From: Pseudomonas piscis
GTDB lineage: Bacteria > Pseudomonadota > Gammaproteobacteria > Pseudomonadales > Pseudomonadaceae
DNA: 64,000 nucleotides
Direction: 5' to 3'
NCBI RefSeq assembly: GCF_009380155.1
Contig: NZ_WHUV01000002.1
Location: 1,116,001-1,180,000, forward strand
A program made the translations under genes and the position numbers. The notes beneath the pieces were generated by a model, which was given only the letters and a program-made list of their open reading frames with translations, searched no databases and was not told the origin of the DNA. Below, one piece after another: positions 56,259 to 64,000 of the stretch. Position 1 is the stretch's first letter. Every line of letters starts with the position of its first letter.

Positions 56259-57701
56259 ATGAACGCACCATCCGATGTCCAGCAGACAAAAAACCTGAAC
56301 ACATCGCAACCGTCGCTGCTGGCGCTGTTTCCGCTTCTGCTGGGCGCACTCCTGCCACCTCTGGACTACTTCATCGTCAACCTGGCGCTGTTCTCGATTC
56401 GCGACGATATCGGCGCCAGCGATACCCAGCTGCAGTTGGTGATCTCGGCATACGCCTGTGCCTATGCGGCAGGGCTGATAACCGGGGGGCGCCTGGGGGA
56501 TCGATATGGGCGCAAACGAATATTCATGCTCGGCATGGCAGGGTTCCTCCTTGCCTCGCTCCTTTGCGGCTGCGCCCCGAATGGAACAGTTCTGATTGGC
56601 GGGAGGATACTGCAAGGGTTCTTCGCCTCGATCCTGGCGCCCCAGGTCCTCGCGACTATCCGCGCGGTCTACCCGGTACATCTGCAAACGCCCATTTCCG
56701 CCGTCTATGGCTTCGTATTCGGGATCGCCGCCATCACAGGACAGATTGGCGGGGGAATCCTCATCGACCTGGATGTGCTCGGCCTCGGCTGGAGGGCGAT
56801 TTTCCTGGTCAACCTGCCGATCGGCATAGTCGCCCTGGCAGCCGCCCTGACCTGGGTACCGGAAAATCGGTCAGAGCGACAGGTCGGCTTCGATGTCTTG
56901 GGCATGCTGTTGCTGACGGCCTTCCTGCTGTGCTTCATCTACCCTCTTTCCCGTGGGCTGGAGTCGGGTTGGCCGAGGTGGCTGGTATTGATGCTGGCGG
57001 CCAGCTTGCCGATCCTGGTGGTTTTCGTGCGAGTCGAGAAGAAGCTGCAACACCAGGGCGCAACACCACTGGTCAACCTCGACCTACTGCGCAATCCGGT
57101 CATCAGCCTTGGCACAGGGCTGGCGTTCCTGTTCTACAGTGATGCCTTGTTCTTCTTCGGATTCGCCCTGTACCTGCAGTCCGGACATGGGCTGAGCGCC
57201 CTGGACTCCGGCCTCGGCCTGCTGCCCTTTGCCGCAGGCTTCATCATTGGCCCCTTGTGGACGCCCAGGCTGGTGAAGCTGATCGGCAATAATGTCGCCG
57301 CATTCGGCTTCGCGGTCCTCGCACTGGGTTTCTTCCTGCTCGCCTTCATGGCCACGCCTGACCGCCCCCTGGGGGTCTACGACTACCTGACCTTGCTGGT
57401 AGCGGGATGTGGCCACGGTATCGTCCTGTCTTCCCTGACCCGGATCGTTTTGGCCTACTCACCGCGCAACCACGCAGGCTTGGTGTCGGGCCTGCTGATC
57501 TCGATGTTGCAGATCGGCTCGGCCACAGGGGCAGCGGTACTCGGAGGGCTGTTCTTCCACTTGCTTGGGGAAGCGCCACAGGCCATTGACTATGCCCATG
57601 CCTTCCGCGACGCGATGTACGTCCTGGCAGCCCTGCTGGCGCTCTGCATACCACTTGGACTGTGGCTGGCCAAGCTGACCCGGCACGCCGCCACCGATTG
57701 A
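56259..57701 (+). CDS. DHA2-family (14-TM) MFS exporter
   Basis: The protein has 480 residues. Helices match the 14-TM EmrB/QacA group. Motif A is GGRLGDRYGRKR (about residue 78), and the antiporter motif C region is VFGIAAITGQIGGGILIDL, followed by GWRAIFLVNLPIGIVAL, a family signature. The position between the MbtH gene and the flavoprotein gene makes export of, and resistance to, the NRPS product the likely job (inference). 31 bp after the MbtH gene. Confidence 0.9.
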   Translation: MNAPSDVQQTKNLNTSQPSLLALFPLLLGALLPPLDYFIVNLALFSIRDDIGASDTQLQLVISAYACAYAAGLITGGRLGDRYGRKRIFMLGMAGFLLASLLCGCAPNGTVLIGGRILQGFFASILAPQVLATIRAVYPVHLQTPISAVYGFVFGIAAITGQIGGGILIDLDVLGLGWRAIFLVNLPIGIVALAAALTWVPENRSERQVGFDVLGMLLLTAFLLCFIYPLSRGLESGWPRWLVLMLAASLPILVVFVRVEKKLQHQGATPLVNLDLLRNPVISLGTGLAFLFYSDALFFFGFALYLQSGHGLSALDSGLGLLPFAAGFIIGPLWTPRLVKLIGNNVAAFGFAVLALGFFLLAFMATPDRPLGVYDYLTLLVAGCGHGIVLSSLTRIVLAYSPRNHAGLVSGLLISMLQIGSATGAAVLGGLFFHLLGEAPQAIDYAHAFRDAMYVLAALLALCIPLGLWLAKLTRHAATD

Positions 57702-57714
57702 GGAACCTTAAGTG

Positions 57715-59610
57715 ATGACGACACGCCCCCAGATCATCGCAGTGGTAGGAACCGGACCTCGCGGCGTACTCCTGCTGGAGCGCCTCATCGCCCAGCTGAA
57801 GCAACAAGTGCTGCAACAGCCGGTGGAGCTGCATGCCATCGATGCCTGCGAACTGGGTTGTGGCAAGGTCTGGCGCACCGATCAACCCGATTGCCTGGTG
57901 ATGGACAATTCAGTCGACGAGATGACTCTTTATTCGACCGAGGCGGATGTCGACAAAGCTTGTGCCGGCCAAGGCCCCTCCTTTGCCAGCTGGCTCGCCC
58001 GGCAGCCTTCGGCCGACAGCAGCGGTATCACGATCGGTCCGGTGACTTACCCGCCGCGCCGCCTATACGGACGCTACTTGAAGTTCGTCTACAATTCGCT
58101 GTCCGAGGGCCTGCCCAAACACCTTTCGCTAAAAGGGCACCAAGCAACCATCTCGGGAATCGAACCACAAGAGCTCGGTTACCACCTCATCCTCGAAGAT
58201 CAAGAATCGCCACTGTTCGCTCACTCCGTCGTGCTCTGCACCGGTCACGCAACCCTGGTTCCAGATACTCGACAGCAGCAGATCCAGGCCTTCGCCGACA
58301 CTCATGGCCTGACCTATGTTGCTCCCGTACCTGCGGTCGACATGCAACTGGATAGCATCGGCTCGCAGCATAACGTCGGGATCCTGGGCCTGGGCTTGTC
58401 GTTCTACGACGCCCTCATGCTACTGACAGAGGCTCGCGGAGGGCATTTCACCCCAGATCGCGAAAACCGCTTGCACTACCGGCGTAGCGGACGGGAACCC
58501 GAGCTGATCGTGGCCGGCTCGAGAACCGGAGTGCCGATTCCCGTTCGCGGGCTACAGCAACGCCCTCCAGGCTGGCGATACGTCCCACGCCTGTTCACCG
58601 AGCAACAAGCACACATGTTGCGCGAACGAGCGCCCCTGGACTTTCGCCAAGATGTACAGCCCTGGATCAATGCAGAAATCAATCTCGTCTACTTCGAAAC
58701 GCTGCTACGGCAATGTGGTGCACCCGATACACGTATCCATGCCTTCGCAGAGAATGTCCGATCACGTATCCACGATGGCGCAGGGCTCCTGCAGGCCCTC
58801 GGTGAGCAACGAGCCGCTGACGGCCTGGGCCGCTATCCCTTGCTCGACCTGCAACGCCTGGCCAACCCCTTCGCGCATCAGCAGTTCGACTCCCCTGCGG
58901 ACTTTCAGGATCGGTTGCTCCAGCATGTGCGCCAGGACTTGCAACGCGCCTTGCAGGGCAATGTAGACAACCCTCTGAAGGCCGCCCTGGAAACCCTACG
59001 CGACACCCGGGCCATCCAGCGAATCACCGTCGACTTCTGCGGGCTCACTGCGCAATCCCATCGGCAGTTCATTGATACCGACAGCCAGCCACTGTCCTTC
59101 CTGTCCGCTGGTACTCCCCTCTATCGTTCGCAGCAGTTGCTCGCCCTGATCGACGCGGGCCTGCTGCGCATCGTCGGTCCAGGGACCGTACTCGAAATGG
59201 AGTCCGCGGCAGGCAGGTTCAACCTGCATTCACCCGCTGTGAGTGGCTCTTCAGTCCAGTTGGATGCCTTGATCGACGCTCGCCTGCCCAAAATCAACAT
59301 CCACCGCGACTACTCTCCCTTGACCAGGCAACTGCTCAACCGAGGTGTATGGAGCAGCAGGAAAAACCTCGCAGGTGCCACTGCGTTCGATACCGGCGGA
59401 GTGAATGTAGAGCCTGACGCCTATCGCCCCTTGAGCCCGGAGGGACAGGTATGGAACAGACTGCATGTGCTGGGCCTGCCAACCGAACATACGCGCTGGT
59501 TCATGCAGGTGGGCATCGTGCGCCCCGGGCAGGAAAAGTCCGGCCTGGGCCAGGACTGCGAACGGGTAGTGAAACAGCTGTGCAAAGACCTTCATGAGAC
59601 GTCCCGATGA
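57715..59610 (+). CDS. FAD/NAD(P)-binding protein of the NRPS cluster
   Basis: The protein has about 631 residues. AGGA at 57701 could serve GTG at 57712 or the ATG at 57715; the ATG is used here. The N-terminal dinucleotide-binding motif is VVGTGPRGVLLLERL (about 10-24), the pattern of the FAD-NAD(P)-binding family PF13454 (Gly-x-Gly-Pro-Arg-Gly). A second nucleotide-type motif lies at GILGLGLSFYDALMLLTEA (about 223). The rest is long and helical. Such proteins are predicted flavin oxidoreductases, including N- or C-oxygenases, but few are characterised. The 13-bp spacing to the MFS gene and the terminator after it show it is the last gene of the operon. It may oxidise the dipeptide or its Thr unit (inference). 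Confidence 0.85.
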   Translation: MTTRPQIIAVVGTGPRGVLLLERLIAQLKQQVLQQPVELHAIDACELGCGKVWRTDQPDCLVMDNSVDEMTLYSTEADVDKACAGQGPSFASWLARQPSADSSGITIGPVTYPPRRLYGRYLKFVYNSLSEGLPKHLSLKGHQATISGIEPQELGYHLILEDQESPLFAHSVVLCTGHATLVPDTRQQQIQAFADTHGLTYVAPVPAVDMQLDSIGSQHNVGILGLGLSFYDALMLLTEARGGHFTPDRENRLHYRRSGREPELIVAGSRTGVPIPVRGLQQRPPGWRYVPRLFTEQQAHMLRERAPLDFRQDVQPWINAEINLVYFETLLRQCGAPDTRIHAFAENVRSRIHDGAGLLQALGEQRAADGLGRYPLLDLQRLANPFAHQQFDSPADFQDRLLQHVRQDLQRALQGNVDNPLKAALETLRDTRAIQRITVDFCGLTAQSHRQFIDTDSQPLSFLSAGTPLYRSQQLLALIDAGLLRIVGPGTVLEMESAAGRFNLHSPAVSGSSVQLDALIDARLPKINIHRDYSPLTRQLLNRGVWSSRKNLAGATAFDTGGVNVEPDAYRPLSPEGQVWNRLHVLGLPTEHTRWFMQVGIVRPGQEKSGLGQDCERVVKQLCKDLHETSR

Positions 59611-59629
59611 CCCTGCACTGCGCACCATG

Positions 59630-59663
59630 AAAAAAGCCCCGTATCTTGCGATACGGGGCTTTT
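59630..59663. terminator. Bidirectional rho-independent terminator
   Basis: AAAAGCCCCGTATC (59632-59645), loop TTGC, GATACGGGGCTTTT (59650-59663): a perfect 14-bp stem with A and T tracts on both sides. It ends the NRPS operon on the plus strand and gdhB on the minus strand. Confidence 0.95.
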
Positions 59664-59685
59664 GCGTTGCAGCGGGGTCGGTGGC

Positions 59686-62600
59686 TTACAGGCCCGACTG
59701 GCCGCTCATGGCCAGGTCCAGCAGTTCCCGGTTGGCCACTGCGTACATGGCGTAGTCGGTGCCGCTGGCGGCACGGATTTCCACCATCATCGCGCGCCAG
59801 CGCTCGACCATGCTCAGGTTCTGCTCAAGCCACAGGGCCACGCGGGCTTCCATGTCTTGCGGCGCATCGGCCATTTGCAGGACCGAGATGGTGATCGCCC
59901 GCTGCTGCCAGTCCACGTCGTCGCGGAAGGCTTCGCGTGCCTGGGCCTGCCAGTTGTTGGCCACCGGCAGATCGCTGATCTGCTGCAGATACCACGGCAG
60001 GTCCAGGGCACTGCCCACGGCGAAGTAGGCCTTGGCCACATCGGCGGCGTCGTGCCCGGTGACGTCGGCAGCCTCGATGATCGGCAGCAGGGTGTACAGG
60101 TGGGTAGTGCCGGCCACCATGCGTGCCAGCAACTCCGGTACGCCAGCCTCGACATAGGCGGTGTAGCGCGACTGCCAGCCTTCACGGGTCGGACCTTCGA
60201 GCAGCTCGTCGAGCTTGAGGCCCAGGGCTGCCAGGTGCGGACCGAAATGCGCCACGTCACGGGCGGCATCCTGCTCGTTGCGACGGCTACGCAGGAACCA
60301 GCGGGTGGCCCGACGACCCAGGCGCATCAGCTCATCCATCAGCTCCAGCTGCACCTGTGCCGAGACCTGGTGATCCAGGGCCTCGATCTGGCGGAACCAG
60401 TGCGGCAGGTGGAAGATGTCGCGCACGATCACATAGGCGCCGGCCACGTTGGCCGGGCTCATGCCGGTGGACTCCTTCAAGCGCTGCACGAAGGTGATGC
60501 CCATGTGGTTGACCAGGTCGTTGGCGATCTGGGTGCTGACGATCTCGCGCTTCAGACGGTGACGGCGCATGGCTTCGGCGAACTTGCTGACCAGGGTCGG
60601 CGGGAACGCGGTTTCCATGTCACGGGTCAGGTAGTCGTCATCCGGCACCAGGGAGCCCAGCAGCTGCTCCTTGAGGTCGATCTTGCTGTAGGAGATCAGC
60701 ACCGACAGCTCCGGACGGGTCAGGCCCTTGCCAGCGGCGACGCGCTCGTTGAGCTGCTCTTCGCTGGGCAGGAACTCGATGGCCCGGTCCAGCTTGCCAC
60801 GGCCTTCCAGGTCGCCCATCAGGCGCTTGTACTCGGCGATCCGCTCGTAGGCGCGACGCGCAGCCAGGGACAGGGCCTGGGTCTGCTTGTAGTTGTTGCC
60901 CAGGACCAGGCCCGCCACTTCGTCGGTCATGCTCGCCAGCAGCTGGTTGCGCTGCTTGTCGGTCATGTCGCCGGCCTGCACCACTTCGTTGAGCAGGATC
61001 TTGATGTTCACTTCGTGGTCGGAGCAGTCCACGCCACCGGCGTTGTCGATGAAGTCGGTGTTGGAGCCGCCGCCGTTGAGGCCGAACTCGACGCGACCCA
61101 GCTGGGTCATGCCCAGGTTGCCGCCCTCGCCCACCACCTTGCAGCGCAGTTCGTTACCGTTGACCCGCAGGGCGTCGTTGGCCTTGTCGCCGACATCGGC
61201 GTGGCTTTCGCTGCTGGCCTTGACGTAGGTGCCGATGCCGCCGTTCCACAACAGGTCCACCGGCGCCTTGAGCAAGGCGTTGAGCAGCTCGGTCGGGGTC
61301 AGCTTGTCGGCCTGGATGTCGAAGCGTTCCTTCATCTGCGGCGAAATGGCGATGCTCTTCGCGCTACGGGAGAAGATGCCGCCACCCTCGGACATGATGC
61401 TGGTGTCGTAGTCGCTCCAGGCCGAGCGCGGCAGGTCGAACAGGCGCTTGCGCTCGACGAAGCTGGTGGCCGGATCCGGATTCGGGTCGACGAAGATGTG
61501 CAGGTGGTTGAACGCCGCCACCAGTTGCAGTTTGTCGGACATCAGCAGGCCGTTGCCGAACACGTCGCCGGCCATGTCGCCCACGCCCACCACGCTGATC
61601 GGGTCTTCCTGGACATTGATGCCACGCTCGCGGAAGTGGCGCTGCACGCCGACCCAGGCGCCACGGGCGGTGATACCCATCTTCTTGTGGTCGTAGCCGG
61701 CCGATCCACCGGAGGCGAAGGCGTCGCCGAGCCAGAAGCCGTAGTCGATGGCGATGCTGTTGGCGATGTCGGAGAAGGTCGCGGTGCCCTTGTCGGCCGC
61801 CACCACCAGGTACGGATCATCGTCGTCGTGGCGAACCACGTTGGCCGGCGGCACCACGCCACCGTCCTTGAGGTTGTCGGTGATGTCCAGCAGGCCGGAG
61901 ATGAAGATGCGGTAGCACGCTACGCCTTCAGCGGCGATCTCGTCACGGCTGCCGCCCAGCGGCAGGCGGCGCGGCAGGAAGCCACCCTTGGCGCCCACCG
62001 GCACGATCACCGAGTTCTTCACTTGCTGGGCTTTTACCAGGCCCAGGACTTCGGTACGGAAGTCTTCCTCGCGATCCGACCAGCGCAGGCCGCCGCGAGC
62101 GACGTTGCCGAAGCGCAGGTGCACGCCCTCGACCCGTGGCGAGTAGACGAATATCTCGAACTTCGGCACTGGCTTGGGCAGCTCGGGGATCAGCTTCGGA
62201 TTGAACTTGAAGCTGAAGTACGACTTGTTCTGGCCGTTGGCATCGGGCTGGTAGAAGTTGGTGCGCAGGGTGGCCTTGATCAGGTCCAGGTAGCGCCGCA
62301 GGATGCGGTCCTCGTTGAGCACCTGGACGTCGTCCAGGGCGGTGAGGATCGCCTGCTCCAGGCGCTGCTGCTTGTCGTCCAGGTCTTCCTGGGTCAGCTT
62401 GCGGGCCAGGTAGAAGCGGGTCTTGAACAACCGGGTCAGCTCGCGGGCGATATCGGTGTGGTTGTTCAGGGTGCTGGCGATGTAGCCCAGGTCGAAACCG
62501 AGGCGGATCTGCTTCAGGTAGCGGGCGTAGGCACGCAGCAGCGCCACGTCGCGCCATGGCAGGCCGGCGGTCAGCACCAGGCGGTTGAAGGCGTCGTTCT

Positions 62601-64000
62601 CGGCGTCGCCGCTGACGATGTGGACGAAAGCGTCCTGCAGCGTGTCGTTGAGCTGCTGGATGTCCAGGTCCAGGCCTTCGGCGGCGGTGAAGGCGAAGTC
62701 GTGGATCCAGAACTCGCGGCCATTGTTGTGGCGCAGGCGATACGGGAACTCACCCAGGACCCGCAGGCCGAGGTTTTCCAGGATCGGCAGCACGTCGGAC
62801 AGCGCCAGCGGGGTATCGGCGTGGTACAGCTTGCAGTGCAGCTCGCGCTGGCCGGTCACCTGGCCCAGTGGCTGGTAGAAGCTCATCACCAGCGGGTTGC
62901 TTTCGCTCAGGCTCAGCAGGTGCTGCATGTCCACCACCGCCGAGTGGGCGGCGAAACGCTCGCGGTAGCCGGCCGGGAAACCTTTCGGGAAGTCAGCCAG
63001 GACGTTGGTGCCGTGGGCTTCGCCGAAGCTCTCGACCACCAGGCTGGCGTAGTCGTCCTGCCAGCTGCGGCAGGCCTGCACCACTTCGCGCTCCAGCAGC
63101 AGCGGATCGATGTCGATGCGCTGCTTCGGGTCGACCCGCAGGATCAGTTGCACGCGGGCAAGGACCGACTCGGAGAAGAAGGTCCAGAACTCGCAGTCGG
63201 TGGCCTGCAGGCGTTCCATCAGGACCTGCTGGATCTTCTGCCGCACTTCGGTGGAATAGATGTCGCGCGGCACGTAGGCCAGGCAGTAGCAGAAACGGCC
63301 GTACGGGTCCTTGCGCAGGAATACCCGGATCTTGTTGCGTTCCTGGATCTGCACGATGGACATCACGGTGCTGAACAGCTCGTCCACCGGAGTCTGGAAC
63401 AGATCGTCACGGGGCAGCACTTCCAGGACCTGGGCCAGTTCCTTGCCCAGGTGGGCCTTGGGCTGGAAGCCGGAGCGTTGCTCGATGACCTCGACCTTAC
63501 GGCGGATGTACGGGATCACCCGCACGCTCTCGCCATACACCGAGGAGGTGTAGAGGCCCATGAAGCGGCATTCCTTGATCACCTTGCCGTCGGCATCGAT
63601 CTGGCGGATCGACACGAAATCCGGGTAGGCCGGGCGATGCACGCGGCTGGGCAGCGACGCCTTGGCGAACGACAGCGGCGTCGGTTCGCGCAGGTAGTTC
63701 ACGGCATAGTCTTCGATATGCAAGTCGTCGCCGGTAAGGCCGGCGCGCAGCAGCTTGGCCAGGCCCAGGAAGGAGTTCGGGTCATACTCGATATGCCCGC
63801 CGTCCTGGTCGGTGCCGACCACGAATTCCTCGTAGCCCAGGAAGGTGAAGTGGTTGTCCACCAGCCACTCGAGGAAGCTCTTGATCTCGGACTTCTCGTC
63901 GGCAGCGATGGCGAACTGGCTGTTGTCGATGCTCTGGATCAGCTCCTGGACCTTGGCCTTCATCGGCTCGAAGTCGGCTACGGCGACACGCACCTCGCCC
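59686..64000 (-). CDS. gdhB: NAD-specific glutamate dehydrogenase, large type (N-terminus off the window)
   Basis: At least 1438 residues are coded here and the frame is still open at the right edge; the family is about 1620 long. The catalytic domain has GGLRWSDREEDFRTEVLGLV and KAQQVKNSVIVPVGAKGGF, with the substrate-binding Lys. The NAD domain holds GVGDMAGDVFGNGLLMSDKL, and IDNAGGVDCSDHEVNIKILL follows. Long N- and C-terminal helical regions mark the 180-kDa class. It oxidises glutamate to 2-oxoglutarate and ammonia, mainly for use of arginine and glutamate as carbon sources in Pseudomonas. Single gene, with a strong terminator. Confidence 0.97.
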   Translation of the reverse strand, partial: GEVRVAVADFEPMKAKVQELIQSIDNSQFAIAADEKSEIKSFLEWLVDNHFTFLGYEEFVVGTDQDGGHIEYDPNSFLGLAKLLRAGLTGDDLHIEDYAVNYLREPTPLSFAKASLPSRVHRPAYPDFVSIRQIDADGKVIKECRFMGLYTSSVYGESVRVIPYIRRKVEVIEQRSGFQPKAHLGKELAQVLEVLPRDDLFQTPVDELFSTVMSIVQIQERNKIRVFLRKDPYGRFCYCLAYVPRDIYSTEVRQKIQQVLMERLQATDCEFWTFFSESVLARVQLILRVDPKQRIDIDPLLLEREVVQACRSWQDDYASLVVESFGEAHGTNVLADFPKGFPAGYRERFAAHSAVVDMQHLLSLSESNPLVMSFYQPLGQVTGQRELHCKLYHADTPLALSDVLPILENLGLRVLGEFPYRLRHNNGREFWIHDFAFTAAEGLDLDIQQLNDTLQDAFVHIVSGDAENDAFNRLVLTAGLPWRDVALLRAYARYLKQIRLGFDLGYIASTLNNHTDIARELTRLFKTRFYLARKLTQEDLDDKQQRLEQAILTALDDVQVLNEDRILRRYLDLIKATLRTNFYQPDANGQNKSYFSFKFNPKLIPELPKPVPKFEIFVYSPRVEGVHLRFGNVARGGLRWSDREEDFRTEVLGLVKAQQVKNSVIVPVGAKGGFLPRRLPLGGSRDEIAAEGVACYRIFISGLLDITDNLKDGGVVPPANVVRHDDDDPYLVVAADKGTATFSDIANSIAIDYGFWLGDAFASGGSAGYDHKKMGITARGAWVGVQRHFRERGINVQEDPISVVGVGDMAGDVFGNGLLMSDKLQLVAAFNHLHIFVDPNPDPATSFVERKRLFDLPRSAWSDYDTSIMSEGGGIFSRSAKSIAISPQMKERFDIQADKLTPTELLNALLKAPVDLLWNGGIGTYVKASSESHADVGDKANDALRVNGNELRCKVVGEGGNLGMTQLGRVEFGLNGGGSNTDFIDNAGGVDCSDHEVNIKILLNEVVQAGDMTDKQRNQLLASMTDEVAGLVLGNNYKQTQALSLAARRAYERIAEYKRLMGDLEGRGKLDRAIEFLPSEEQLNERVAAGKGLTRPELSVLISYSKIDLKEQLLGSLVPDDDYLTRDMETAFPPTLVSKFAEAMRRHRLKREIVSTQIANDLVNHMGITFVQRLKESTGMSPANVAGAYVIVRDIFHLPHWFRQIEALDHQVSAQVQLELMDELMRLGRRATRWFLRSRRNEQDAARDVAHFGPHLAALGLKLDELLEGPTREGWQSRYTAYVEAGVPELLARMVAGTTHLYTLLPIIEAADVTGHDAADVAKAYFAVGSALDLPWYLQQISDLPVANNWQAQAREAFRDDVDWQQRAITISVLQMADAPQDMEARVALWLEQNLSMVERWRAMMVEIRAASGTDYAMYAVANRELLDLAMSGQSGL

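Noticed and set aside
48102..59610. NRPS cluster as a known siderophore locus
   Set aside because: No ornithine hydroxylase, no TonB receptor within the cluster and no catechol or hydroxamate genes; two modules for Thr and Gly do not fit pyoverdine-type synthesis.

Overview
The window reads as chromosomal DNA of a Pseudomonas, most likely of the fluorescens lineage (inference). The signs are high GC with strong GC3, REP-type palindromes, an orthologue-like copy of the P. aeruginosa vre-hxc-pdtA locus, and the very large NAD-dependent glutamate dehydrogenase. There is no prophage, insertion sequence or CRISPR array.

Layout. 1-8.0 kb: a TonB-dependent receptor cut by the left edge, a VOC protein, and a three-gene operon on the minus strand (alkyl-DHAP-synthase-like flavoprotein, GlpD-like dehydrogenase, FGGY kinase), with an unrecognised gene divergent from it. 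8.2-14.2 kb: tRNA-Gln(TTG), a LysR/MFS divergent pair, two small divergent unknown genes (one with a PD-(D/E)XK-like motif), and a TetR regulator divergent from a crotonase and an alpha/beta hydrolase.

14.2-41.9 kb is one functional locus. It holds a 4175-residue two-partner-secretion exoprotein (PdtA-like), a DING-type phosphate-binding protein, a full set of Hxc type II secretion genes (S, R, Q, Z, Y, X, T, V, P, U, W) and the VreA-VreI-VreR cell-surface-signalling set. In P. aeruginosa the equivalents respond to phosphate starvation and to the ECF sigma factor VreI. Hxc probably exports the DING protein. The TpsB transporter expected for PdtA is not beside it.

42-48 kb holds assorted single genes: a small exported protein, an azoreductase, a GT-C-like membrane protein, a MocR regulator, a cupin, and a META/DUF4377 lipoprotein. 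Two stretches of REP-like repeats separate gene groups.

48.1-59.6 kb is an AT-richer biosynthetic cluster: a PAS-LuxR regulator, a bimodular NRPS (A-NMT-T-C-A-T-TE), an MbtH-like protein, a DHA2 exporter and an FAD/NAD(P)-binding protein, closed by a strong bidirectional terminator. Reading the A-domain pockets directly gives DFWNIGMVHK (threonine) and DILQLGLIWK (glycine), so the predicted core is N-methyl-Thr-Gly or its cyclised form. I do not recognise a described product for this architecture. The window ends inside gdhB.
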